A DNA stretch of 64,000 nt, taken from positions 34,464,501 through 34,528,500 of the forward strand of contig CM060923.1 of assembly GCA_030737875.1 (NCBI GenBank). Reading direction: 5' to 3'. Position 1 is the stretch's first letter. The number at the start of each line of letters is the position of its first letter. Under the pieces are notes generated by a model that worked only from the letters and a program-made list of their open reading frames with translations, was not told where the DNA came from and searched no databases. Source of the DNA: Allium sativum. Its lineage: Eukaryota > Streptophyta > Magnoliopsida > Asparagales > Amaryllidaceae. Positions 10,974 through 22,178 of the stretch are shown in pieces. A program made the position numbers and the translations under genes.

Positions 10974-12424
10974 TGTAACACCCCACGCCCGCTAAGGTCA
11001 CTCATACCAGGGGAATGCCTTAGTTTCGGTGAAGTATTTTAAGTGAATATAGAACAGTAAAATTACAGCAAGACAGATATAAATAATACTTGAAAATTTA
11101 AATCATCATTTCATTGCAACGGAAAGTAATACATGTTTGGTTACATCACAAAACCATAAACCAGAGTCAAGTACATAATATCCATCTTGATAAAATAGAA
11201 GTACATAATCCCACTACATAACTAATAGCCATAAAAGGAAAGATAAGCTCGGCTTCACTTCAGAGGTCCAAGCTCCATAGGATAGATACAGCAATCAGAT
11301 CAAAGCCCACTAGCACCAGGCCCACTCTAATAACCTGGGTTTGGGGGAAAAAGATAAAAACAACGGGGTCAGACATAAGTCTGAGTGAGTCCTATAACCC
11401 TAACAATACAATCATTAAAATAACCAGAGAAGACATAAGTTGATATACGGTAACGACTGGGGATGAATGGCTACACTAAGCAGCTTGGTAAACTTAGGAT
11501 AAACTAAGATCACCGTAAAGACGCATTTATCCACCCAAGGATAATTACTAGATTACACCGCCCCAGACTTATCCACCCAAAAGTAATTCCTACACTGCAC
11601 CACACCAGTTTTACCTACCTAAGATTAATTCCTACTTAAAGGTTGATCCCACTAAATGTATTTAGTAATTTTTACCCAGTAGTTTCTAGTACCCCTACAT
11701 AGGTGCCGTCTGCCCCTATCATTACTAGGTGTACCCACTACTCCCAAGCGATCGGCTCCCTAACGTAGATACCCGTGCTGGTCCCACAATGGGGTGTATC
11801 ATTTCCCCAAGTGGCAACCTGATAATATCAACGGTGCACGGCTTTATACCTACACGATGCAACAACGATTTACTAACCAGCCCGGGTCCACACACGCATA
11901 TGAAACCCGTTGGTCCTACGTTGCCACCGCTAACCCGTTTTTGGCCTCTTATAGTCAAGCCCAATATGCGTGTCCCGTCACTCGACTTGGGTCGAGCCCA
12001 CAAAGATACGTTTGGGATATTGGTTGAGATGGGCCCCCACAAGCTACCACCTAAGCTTGTTAATTTTATCTAGTGTATCCCACTTAACCCCTTTAACCAT
12101 GTCTACTTACATGTTATAAATACTTTGGTTAAGTCATTAATCATATTTTAATTACCTTTCAAGGCACCCACTAGATTTCCACATGACACCCAAGTCCTTT
12201 ACTTAATTCCCACATGCCACCCGAGGCACTTACTTAACCCCTTAATCATGTTTAATTACATGTTCCACTTTGGTTAAGTATTCTAATCGTGTTTTCTATT
12301 GCCACCCAAGGCAACCCACTAGTTTTCCCATGCCACCCAAGGCACCCACTTAACCCTCAAGCCCCACTACATGCTTATATGGTTAAGTGTTTCTTAATTA
12401 ATTAAGACCGTGATCCTCATAAAG

Positions 12425-12634
12425 ACCTCTCACATTAGACTATCTTTTATGACCGCTGGTTAAGCCGGTTGGGTCCGGGCAGCCTTATGTCATAACCGAG
12501 TCTAACCTCGTGTCTTTACATTAATCACGTATTTAGTTTGTGCCTAAGACCTCTCACATTGGGCTAACATTTGTAGCAACTGGTTAAGCCGGTTGGGTCC
12601 GGGCAGTTTTACGCTACAACTGAGTCCAACCTCG
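12425..12634 (-). other. Paired hairpin modules in the C 3' LTR
   Basis: Copy 1 (12425-12510) pairs TTAGAC with GTCTAA and TTATGAC with GTCATAA. Copy 2 (12549-12634) pairs TTGGGC with GTCCAA (one wobble) and TTTGTAGC with GCTACAAC. Both share GGTTAAGCCGGTTGGGTCCG in the loop, almost the same as in B. Duplicated at 20048-20257 in the 5' LTR. Confidence 0.75.
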
Positions 12635-12983
12635 TGTCTTAGTCGATTAATTACACCTAATTAATCACCCTCATAATTTATATTAATTATCCCTAATTAA
12701 TATCAAGTTTTTCATAACATGGGTAGACCTAACTCAATAGGTAAATTCCCATGGGGTAGACCTAACTCAATAGGTAAATTCCCACTTATGTTAATTTATT
12801 TATTTTTATGGTATGCTTAATCATACCCAATCATACTTTAATTAACATATTTATTAACCCCATCGTTCCCCACGCAAATCGTTCTCATTTCACGACATAA
12901 ATAAAGGGAAGATCCATCGCAAATATCATGGGTTTAACCAAATCTTAGTATATAACTTTGTCATGGGTTAAGAGGATGTCAAC

Positions 12984-13750
12984 TTGCATATATAAGCATA
13001 TATTAACCCAACTACATTTAACCCAAACTTGCATATTATCGCACATGACTTGCATAACATATCGCATATGAACTGGCATATTATTATACACATATCTTGC
13101 ATAACATGTTGAACTTGCATATAAGCATTCACATAACTTACATAAGCACACATAACTTGCATAACATGTTGAACTTGCATATAAGCATTCACATACTTGC
13201 ATATTAACAAACATGCAACTTGCATAGCATATCTTGCATATTAACATACATGTAACTTGCATATTAACAAACATGTAACTTGCATAGCATATCTTGCATA
13301 TTAACATACATGTAACTTGCATAGCATATATTATCATACATGTAACTTGCATATGAACTTGTTAAACATGCATAAACCCACTTGTTAAATATGCATAAAA
13401 CAACTTATTAATCATGCATATTATCACATACTTAGCATGCATAGAATCACATACTAAACTTGCATAATATCATATACTTAGCATGCATAGAATCACATAC
13501 TCATTATGCATAATATCACCTACTTAGCATGCATAGAATCACATACTCATTATGCATAATATCACCTACTTAGCATGCATAGAATCACATACTCATCATG
13601 CATAAACCACATACTTAACTTGCATAAAATCAATTACTTATTATGCATAAACACACATATCCAACTTGCATAAACTCTCATATAAACTTACATATTCAAC
13701 ATGCATAAACTCACATATTCAACTTGCATAAACTTACATATTCAACATAG
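12984..13750 (-). repeat. TGCAT-rich tandem arrays in the C 3' LTR
   Basis: Mixed short repeats built on ACTTGCATA and AGCATGCATA. One sub-array near 13440-13600 has a clear 46-bp period (ATAATATCACCTACTTAGCA plus 26 bases). A second copy is at about 20607-21373. In element sense this gives many ATGCAAGT motifs in the leader. Confidence 0.85.
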
Positions 13751-14065
13751 GATTAATATTATACATAGATTAGCATATCATTACAAATGATTCAAACTCA
13801 CAAATCCGCATTCAAGACCATAAGTCTCATTACACCTAATCTACTTATCTTAACAATTGATCATCAAAGTGATAGAAACTCACCACTAGCAATTTGCACT
13901 CCAAATGAAGAAGATTAAGATGCTTAGAATGGATTAGAAGTTGATTAGAGAGGTTGATTAGCTTGCTTTCCTCTTCATTGATTTGTGGAGGCCATGACCA
14001 AGTTTCATTTTGCCATAGTTTAGTTACTAGGTTTAATTATGAATGAATTAGGGTAGGGTTGTGGT

Positions 14066-14076
14066 CTTATTTATAG
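14066..14076 (-). promoter_or_regulatory. LTR TATA box, C 3' LTR
   Basis: Minus-strand CTATAAATAAG about 480 bp from the outer LTR end. The active copy would be the one in the 5' LTR (21689-21699). Confidence 0.65.
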
Positions 14077-14240
14077 GATTAGGTTGCATTTTAGACCCTT
14101 AGATTAACCCTAGATTAGATTAGGACCCTTAGATCTCGGAACTCTCCAGAAATCAGCCCTAAGACCAAGCCCAAACCCCAAACTGGTGCACCCAACCACA
14201 GAACTCTCTAGAAACTGTGCAGGTTTCTTGGCTCGGCACG

Positions 14241-14335
14241 GGCGCACTTCCCAAGTGCGCCAGTCTATTTTTGTACTGGCGCACTTCACAAGTGCGCCAG
14301 TGCATTTTTGTTCTGGCGCACTTCGCAAGTGCGCC
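14241..14335. repeat. Three tandem palindromes upstream of the C LTR TATA box
   Basis: GGCGCACTTCnCAAGTGCGC(C) occurs at 14241-14261, 14278-14298 and 14315-14335, an exact 37-bp period, each with a 9-bp perfect stem and a 3-base centre. The copy in the 5' LTR is at 21864-21958. Lying 165-270 bp upstream of the TATA box, they could bind a dimeric factor or form cruciforms. Confidence 0.92.
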
Positions 14336-14550
14336 AGTGCATTTCTGGCCTGTTCCGGGTTCTTCTGCCTAACTTCGTTCGTCCATATCTCTTTCATACG
14401 GACTCCGATTCTCGAAAACTCGGACTCTATTTCGCGTATTTTTCCGAGACGAACGCAATGACGCAACCCGTTACCCTTGATTCCCACATCTGGGATTAGT
14501 TATTCTGTAATTAGTGAATTTTAGCATTAACCGAAATTCGGGGTGTTACA

Positions 14551-15059
14551 TTCTCCCCTCCTTAAAGGATTTCGTCCCCGAAATCTCTAAGCTAAGGAGA
14601 ATGCATATCCTACCATCCAAACAACCATCTACTCAATCCATCAAACACGGGCATCCATTGTCCTTAAACAATTTCTAATGATGTATGAGCATATGCGAAA
14701 AGTGTGTGTATATGTTCCCTATCTAATGTACGAACATATGCAAACCATGATAGTGCCATGCATCCAATATGTATGCGAGATAACCCTATCGACACATACC
14801 GTATCTATATGAGTGCACAATCATTCACCAAAATGCATCATCCATATGATAACACAATCATTATACATCCATCAATATAGCTAACTACACACAATTTTAT
14901 GCAATATGCAATATGAAGTGATTGAGCCGATCTAGTGCCTAGAGTGTGTATATATGCATCCACGAGCAACCACTAGCAAACACTTGCATCCACTTGCATC
15001 CATCAACCATAACATGTCTCAAACACATGTTTCAACCATAGGTTTTCCCTATCTAAAGG
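14551..15059 (-). other. Polypurine tract and 3' untranslated region of C
   Basis: 14551-14568 matches the polypurine tract of A and B. The rest is AT-rich with no coding. Confidence 0.8.
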
Positions 15060-15443
15060 TCAAACAGGACTAACGAGAGGACCTACTAAAGATAAGATAA
15101 GTACTAGGCAAGCGATAAAGGAGAAGTTAAAAGACATACTCTCCAAAAGAAATGGATACAAAGAACGCATCTTCGCTTCCGTCTCCCAAGTAGCATTTCT
15201 TTCGTCATCTCCCCATTGCACTCTAGCTAGCTGAACTTCTTTGTTCCTCAACTTCCTAGTCTCTGACCCAATGATGTGAGTAGGAGCTCGTCGAATCGTC
15301 TCATCGCGCTCTAACTCTACTTCTTTAAGCAAACTCGGCTCTACCACCTCAGCGGTCTTATGTAAGCACTTCCTCAAATGGGACACATGAAATACATCCG
15401 GTACACCACTAAGTCTGTCAGGCAACTCCACTCTATATGCCAT
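15060..15443 (-). pseudogene. Integrase tail and chromodomain of C
   Basis: In-frame fragment from MAYRVELPDRLSGVPDVFHV to the end of the chromodomain (ERNATWETEAKMRSLYPFLL). It is disconnected by a frameshift from the integrase core to its right. Confidence 0.82.
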
Positions 15444-15475
15444 CCGTCCAATTCTTTCCTTAATGGGAAATGGCC

Positions 15476-16113
15476 CTACAAACCTTGGTACTCACTTCCT
15501 AACAGATCCAAAGTGAACCACATTCCGTAACGGAGACTCCTTGATAAAAAGCATGTCCTAATATCAAACTCAAGCTCTGTTCTCCTCTTGTCCGCATAAG
15601 ATTCCGCCGCTTTCATCCTTCTTCGAATCCAACCCATCTTCTCTGAAGTCTCTCTAACCATATCTGGCCCAAGCAAGATCTTATCCGTAGATTCCCACCA
15701 ACATGTAGGAGATCGACAAGGCCTTCCATAAAGAGCTTTGGAAGGAGCCATACCAATACTGGACTGAAAGCTGCTATTATATGCGAACTCCACCAACGGA
15801 AGATGCTCTTCCCATGTACCTCCAAAATCCAAAATACATAACCTCAAAAGATGTTCTAGATACGGTTCACCCTCTTGGTCTGACCGTCCGTCTGAGGATG
15901 AGATGCGGTGCTCAAACACAACTGAGTCCCTACCGCCTCTTGCAAACTTCTCCAAAACTCACTAGTGAAGATAGGATCTCGATCGCTCACTATACTGGGA
16001 GGTACACCATGCAATCTAATACTCCCTTGAAGGTAAACTGAAGCTAGACATGGAATAGTCCTCTTGCTCTTCACGGGTATGAAATGGGCACACTTAGTAA
16101 GTCTATCTACCAT
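15476..16113 (-). pseudogene. Integrase core of C, frameshifted
   Basis: Two frames overlap near 15900: [20 protein letters not shown] in one, EFAYNSSFQSSIGMAP and CRSPTCWWEST in the other. The catalytic Glu motif reads QTKRVNR instead of QTERVNR, so the DDE Glu is Lys. A deletion also shortens the region after KMGWIRRRMKAAE. The protein cannot be active. Confidence 0.82.
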
Positions 16114-16467
16114 AAGCCCAATCCCCGTATTACCCTTCCTTGATTTTGGTAATACAACGAGACACTATCCCACTTCCCATTACGGAACCTCCAACGGGTG
16201 AAGCAACCCTCCGGGTTTCTTCTGTTCCGCTTTCACTTGTTAGCACACCAAGCATCTAGCGACATACTTGGCCGCGTCTTCCTTCATATTGGCCCAAAAG
16301 AAAACTTGCTTCATGTCTTGGTACATCTTGTCCCTACTGGGTTGAATGGTCATCTTCGATCGATGTGCATCATCAAGTATAGCCTTCCTCAAATCCTCGT
16401 CTTGCGGTACACAAAGTCCACCGTCTCTACGCAACCACCCCTTACCATCTAGGGTGTACCTACTCAA
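16114..16467 (-). pseudogene. Integrase zinc-finger region of C
   Basis: Contains YTLDGKGWLRRDGGLCVPQD and KQVFFWANMKEDAAKYVARC, the HHCC domain preceding the core. The TIHPG motif of the relatives is TIQPS here, losing one zinc ligand. Confidence 0.75.
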
Positions 16468-17465
16468 ATGGCTGGACGACTCCCCTCCTTATGAGCTTCT
16501 CTACTAACTCAACCAATTGTGGGTCGTCCCGCTGTGCTCTGCCAATACGCCCCAAAAGAGTAGGCCTAACCTCCAAGGAGGCTAGCAAACCGGATACAGA
16601 ATCAACGGAAGGTCTAAGTCAAACATAGAAATAAATTCTAAACTCTATAGTTCAACGGACAACCTTTTTCTTCTTAAGACGTCTGCTACCATGTTTCCCT
16701 TGTTAGGGGTATACGCTATCTCAAACTCATAAGATGCTAAGAATCCTATCCAAAATCGTCACAACTGTCCATCTCTCACGCAGACCACCCTAGTCGAATT
16801 CGACATCCCCCAAATGCAAGCCCCAAAGGCCGAAACCAATATCAGACAAACACCCAAGGGACATCTCCTTCGAGTTCAGGCAACCTACGTGAGATGATAC
16901 TAAAAATAATAATAATAATGGCTAAACAATTAAGCCTTTGACCAACTTTGGATGTCCTCGCCAGTCTCGCTCCAAAACCACCGTTTATCCTATAACTGGC
17001 TTTGCTCACCCTATTGAGCACATACGAAAACTTATTACGCTCCTTGAAAAGACCAAGATGTCATTTACAAAGGCCATCACAAACTTATTTAGGTACTCCC
17101 TGAACACCCTTCTCTTCCAATCAACAAAGTATGCAGGGGCGTTCGTCAAACCAAATAGCATCACCAGCCACTCATAAAACCATCCGGAGTCCTAAAGACA
17201 ATCTTCTCTATACTATCGTCAGCCACTCTCAACTGACGAAACCATGTGGCTTAGTCCAACTGCGAAAATACTGAGGCGCCAACCAACTGATCAAAGAGAT
17301 CATCAATCTTTGGCAATGGGTGTCTATTCTTCTTTGTGAGTTTATTTAGTTCTCTTTAGCCTACACAAAGTCTGAGGGACCCATCCGCCTTCATGGCAAA
17401 AACTACTGGAGCGCCCCACTCCGATATACTTCTTCTTATGAACCCCTTCTCAAGCAATCGCCTAC
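16468..17465 (-). pseudogene. Shredded RNase H and RT of C
   Basis: Only islands are readable. ASYEFEIAYTPNKGN (RNase H end) lies near 16690-16740. RT pieces equivalent to the region around [12 protein letters not shown] lie near 17100-17200, and TKKN..PLP..DDLFDQL near 17285-17340. The catalytic FVDD segment and most of RNase H are deleted or unreadable. Gaps and stops occur in all frames. Confidence 0.7.
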
Positions 17466-18010
17466 TTACTTATGGAGTTCCCTCCTCTCACGAGGAGCCT
17501 TGTGGCACACTGGCCAAGTCACTGGTTTGGCATTGTTTACCAGATATATTCGGAAGTCAATCTCCCGCTCCGGAGGTAAGCCCTTCACCTTCTCAAACAC
17601 ATCCGAGTGTTCCCGGACCACTTCTATCAGATCGCAAACTCTCGACCGACGTGTCAAGCGATTCTAGATAACTTAGCATAACAGATTCTATGGGATTACA
17701 AGAGATCTGGAGAGTGTTACCCAAGCGGGTCATAAGCCTAACAACTCTCCCTTCAAAATCAAGAACGGCCCCTACTGGATAACCAGTCCATGCCCCAAAA
17801 CTAACCCATAGTCCGTGAAGCCCAACAAGCATCACATCCAAACTCAACGCTAAGTATAGAAACTTTCAAACCCAAACACATCATGGAGCCCCAATTGGGT
17901 TTGAAACAACTAAGGGATCATCTACCAAACTGGTGTCTAAGTGCAGTGACTCAACTAACAATGATGAGATAAACGAACTCGATGCGTCAGAATCAAATAA
18001 AGTTCGAATC
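17466..18010 (-). pseudogene. Protease and RT N-terminus of C
   Basis: Fragments [32 protein letters not shown] and PPEREIDFRIYLVNNAKPVT match the protease-RT linker of A and B but are split between frames. The active site near 17975 reads DSDAS where DSGAS is expected, so the protease is dead. Confidence 0.72.
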
Positions 18011-18596
18011 AGATAATATAGAAATCCCAGATTCCAACCTAGACGGTCCTATCCCCATCTGGTACACTAGCCGTGAGGGAATACAACCACCCTCCAGGAG
18101 ATTCCGAACCTTGCCTTTGCCCCATTGGATAATCCTAATAAAATGTCCTATTCCTCCCAAAAGGATAACGACTAGCCTTCTTCTTCTTCCCATTCTCCAC
18201 TCGTAACCTCCCACCAATGAGGTTTCGTCCTTCATTAACCAAACAACTATTAGAGCCTTCCTCCCATCGTCCATCCAATAAGTACTTACAAGTCCTCCTC
18301 CTTCTTGAACCAACTTCTAACCTGATTTACGTCTAATTCCCTTGAAGCGGTTTTCCATTCTTATCTATCTTAGAAAGATCATCTACACACGGAGGGGAAA
18401 CTCAAACCGAGAGAGAAAGAGATTCAAACGGAGAATTCGAAAGATAAAGATATGGCTATCGGGGATTACGCTTTTCTCTCAAAAACTTTTCTCTTAAAAG
18501 ACATGTTTTTGAAAATACTCCTTCAAAAATTTTCTTAGAAAAATAGTTTTTCTAAAAAATTTATCTGTTCTGGTAACCTTAAGCTCTGATACCACG
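18011..18596 (-). pseudogene. Truncated gag, leader and primer site of C
   Basis: A gag remnant shorter than about 400 bp is recognisable by the equivalents of WFKKEEDL, GRKALIVVWLMKDE and a Gly-Gln-rich end; the N-terminus and both zinc knuckles are lost. 18583-18594 reads CTCTGATACCA on +, the tRNA-Met primer site, two bases from the 5' LTR at 18597. Packaging and priming signals therefore survive although the genes do not. Confidence 0.7.
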
Positions 18597-21500
18597 TGTA
18601 ACACCCCACGCCCGCTAAGGTCACTCATACCAGGGGAATGCCTTAGTTTCGGTGAAGTATTTTAAGTGAATATAGAACAGTAAAATTACAGCAAGACAGA
18701 TATAAATAATACTTGAAAATTTAAATCATCATTTCATTGCAACGGAAAGTAATACATGTTTGGTTACATCACAAAACCATAAACCAGAGTCAAGTACATA
18801 ATATCCATCTTGATAAAATAGAAGTACATAATCCCACTACATAACTAATAGCCATAAAAGGAAAGATAAGCTCGGCTTCACTTCAGAGGTCCAAGCTCCA
18901 TAGGATAGATACAACAATCAGATCAAAGCCCACTAGCACCAGGCCCACTCTAATAACCTGGGTTTGGGGGAAAAAGATAAAAACAACGGGGTCAGACATA
19001 AGTCTGAGTGAGTCCTATAACCCTAACAATACAATCATTAAAATAACCAGAGAAGACATAAGTTGATATACGGTAACGACTGGGGATGAATGGCTACACT
19101 AAGCAGCTTGGTAAACTTAGGATAAACTAAGATCACCGTAAAGACGCATTTATCCACCCAAGGATAATTACTAGATTACACCGCCCCAGACTTATCCACC
19201 CAAAAGTAATTCCTACACTGCACCACACCAGTTTTACCTACCTAAGATTAATTCCTACTTAAAGGTTGATCCCACTAAATGTATTTAGTAATTTTTACCC
19301 AGTAGTTTCTAGTACCCCTACATAGGTGCCGTCTGCCCCTATCATTACTAGGTGTACCCACTACTCCCAAGCGATCGGCTCCTTAACGTAGATACCCGTG
19401 CTGGTCCCACAATGGGGTGTATCATTTCCCCAAGTGGCAACCTGATAATATCAACGGTGCACGACTTTATACCTACACGATGCAACAACGATTTACTAAC
19501 CAGCCCGGGTCCACACACGCATATGAAACCCGTTGGTCCTACGTTGCCACCGCTAACCCGTTTTTGGCCTCTTATAGTCAAGCCCAATATGTGTGTCCCG
19601 TCACTCGACTTGGGTCGAGCCCACAAAGATACGTTTGGGATATTGGTTGAGATGGGCCCCCACAAGCTACCACCTAAGCTTGTTAATTTTATCTAGTGTA
19701 TCCCACTTAACCCCTTTAACCATGTCTACTTACATGTTATAAATACTTTGGTTAAGTCATTAATCATATTTTAATTACCTTTCAAGGCACCCACTAGATT
19801 TCCACATGACACCCAAGTCCTTTACTTAATTCCCACATGCCACCCGAGGCACTTACTTAACCCCTTAATCATGTTTAATTACATGTTCCACTTTGGTTAA
19901 GTATTCTAATCGTGTTTTCTATTGCCACCCAAGGCAACCCACTAGTTTTCCCATGCCACCCAAGGCACCCACTTAACCCTCAAGCCCCACTACATGCTTA
20001 TATGGTTAAGTGTTTCTTAATTAATTAAGACCGTGATCCTCATAAAGACCTCTCACATTAGACTATCTTTTATGACCGCTGGTTAAGCCGGTTGGGTCCG
20101 GGCAGCCTTATGTCATAACCGAGTCTAACCTCGTGTCTTTACATTAATCACGTATTTAGTTTGTGCCTAAGACCTCTCACATTGGGCTAACATTTGTAGC
20201 AACTGGTTAAGCCGGTTGGGTCCGGGCAGTTTTACGCTACAACTGAGTCCAACCTCGTGTCTTAGTCGATTAATTACACCTAATTAATCACCCTCATAAT
20301 TTATATTAATTATCCCTAATTAATATCAAGTTTTTCATAACATGGGTAGACCTAACTCAATAGGTAAATTCCCATGGGGTAGACCTAACTCAATAGGTAA
20401 ATTCCCACTTATGTTAATTTATTTATTTTTATGGTATGCTTAATCATACCCAATCATACTTTAATTAACATATTTATTAACCCCATCGTTCCCCACGCAA
20501 ATCGTTCTCATTTCACGACATAAATAAAGGGAAGATCCATCGCAAATATCATGGGTTTAACCAAATCTTAGTATATAACTTTGTCATGGGTTAAGAGGAT
20601 GTCAACTTGCATATATAAGCATATATTAACCCAACTACATTTAACCCAAACTTGCATATTATCGCACATGACTTGCATAACATATCGCATATGAACTGGC
20701 ATATTATTATACACATATCTTGCATAACATGTTGAACTTGCATATAAGCATTCACATAACTTACATAAGCACACATAACTTGCATAACATGTTGAACTTG
20801 CATATAAGCATTCACATACTTGCATATTAACAAACATGCAACTTGCATAGCATATCTTGCATATTAACATACATGTAACTTGCATATTAACAAACATGTA
20901 ACTTGCATAGCATATCTTGCATATTAACATACATGTAACTTGCATAGCATATATTATCATACATGTAACTTGCATATGAACTTGTTAAACATGCATAAAC
21001 CCACTTGTTAAATATGCATAAAACAACTTATTAATCATGCATATTATCACATACTTAGCATGCATAGAATCACATACTAAACTTGCATAATATCATATAC
21101 TTAGCATGCATAGAATCACATACTCATTATGCATAATATCACCTACTTAGCATGCATAGAATCACATACTCATTATGCATAATATCACCTACTTAGCATG
21201 CATAGAATCACATACTCATCATGCATAAACCACATACTTAACTTGCATAAAATCAATTACTTATTATGCATAAACCCACATATCCAACTTGCATAAACTC
21301 TCATATAAACTTACATATTCAACATGCATAAACTCACATATTCAACTTGCATAAACTTACATATTCAACATAGGATTAATATTATACATAGATTAGCATA
21401 TCATTACAAATGATTCAAACTCATAAATCCGCATTCAAGACCATAAGTCTCATTACACCTAATCTACTTATCTTAACAATTGATCATCAAAGTGATAGAA

Positions 21501-22173
21501 ACTCACCACTAGCAATTTGCACTCCAAATGAAGAAGATTAAGATGCTTAGAATGGATTAGAAGTTGATTAGAGAGGTTGATTAGCTTGCTTTCCTCTTCA
21601 TTGATTTGTGGAGGCCATGACCAAGTTTCATTTTGCCATAGTTTAGTTACTAGGTTTAATTATGAATGAATTAGGGTAGGGTTGTGGTCTTATTTATAGG
21701 ATTAGGTTGCATTTTAGACCCTTAGATTAACCCTAGATTAGATTAGGACCCTTAGATCTCGGAACTCTCCAGAAATCAGCCCTAAGACCAAGCCCAAACC
21801 CCAAACTGGTGCACCCAACCACAGAACTCTCTAGAAACTGTGCAGGTTTCTTGGCTCGGCACGGGCGCACTTCCCAAGTGCGCCAGTCTATTTTTGTACT
21901 GGCGCACTTCACAAGTGCGCCAGTGCATTTTTGTTCTGGCGCACTTCGCAAGTGCGCCAGTGCATTTCTGGCCTGTTCCGGGTTCTTCTGCCTAACTTCG
22001 TTCGTCCATATCTCTTTCATACGGACTCCGATTCTCGAAAACTCGGACTCTATTTCGCGTATTTTTCCGAGACGAACGCAATGACGCAACCCGTTACCCT
22101 TGATTCCCACATCTGGGATTAGTTATTCTGTAATTAGTGAATTTTAGCATTAACCGAAATTCGGGGTGTTACA
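18597..22173 (-). repeat. 5' LTR of gypsy C
   Basis: 3577 bp, nearly identical to 10974-14550. The differences I saw by eye are six single-base changes spread along the LTR and no indels. It contains the active copies of the TATA box (21689-21699), palindromes (21864-21958), TGCAT arrays (20607-21373) and hairpin modules (20048-20133, 20172-20257). Confidence 0.95.
20048..20257 (-). other. Paired hairpin modules in the C 5' LTR
   Basis: Same two modules as 12425-12634, about 1.4-1.6 kb downstream of the TATA box in element sense. This copy would be transcribed in the 5' leader. Confidence 0.75.
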
Positions 22174-22178
22174 CAACC

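Larger units (their letters stand above)
10974..14550 (-). repeat. 3' LTR of gypsy C
   Basis: 3577 bp, TGTAACACCCC to GGGTGTTACA. In element sense: U3 box (14385-14485), three perfect palindromes at 37-bp spacing (14241-14335), TATA box (14066-14076), TGCAT-rich tandem arrays (about 12984-13750), two hairpin modules (12425-12634). The small frames here (for example the Met-Gln-Val-rich ones) are by-products of the arrays. Confidence 0.95.
10974..22173 (-). mobile_element. Non-autonomous Ty3/gypsy element C, inserted in the 5' LTR of B
   Basis: 11,200 bp with perfect TSD caacc (10969-10973, 22174-22178). The LTRs (10974-14550 and 18597-22173) are both exactly 3577 bp and I count about six differences. 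The 4.0-kb internal region keeps the primer site, polypurine tract and fragments of gag, protease, RT, RNase H, integrase and chromodomain, all truncated or shifted. The contrast between fresh LTRs and dead coding is the main oddity: it moved recently using proteins made elsewhere. Confidence 0.95.

Noticed and set aside
11725..12073. Overlapping frames of 105-114 codons on both strands in the C LTR (also 19348-19696)
   Set aside because: Open on both strands, no recognisable motif, lying in LTR sequence related to non-coding LTR parts of A and B.
12945..13352. Met-Gln-Val-rich minus frames in the C LTRs (also 20568-20975)
   Set aside because: They result from translating the TGCAT tandem array; the composition is fully explained by the repeat.
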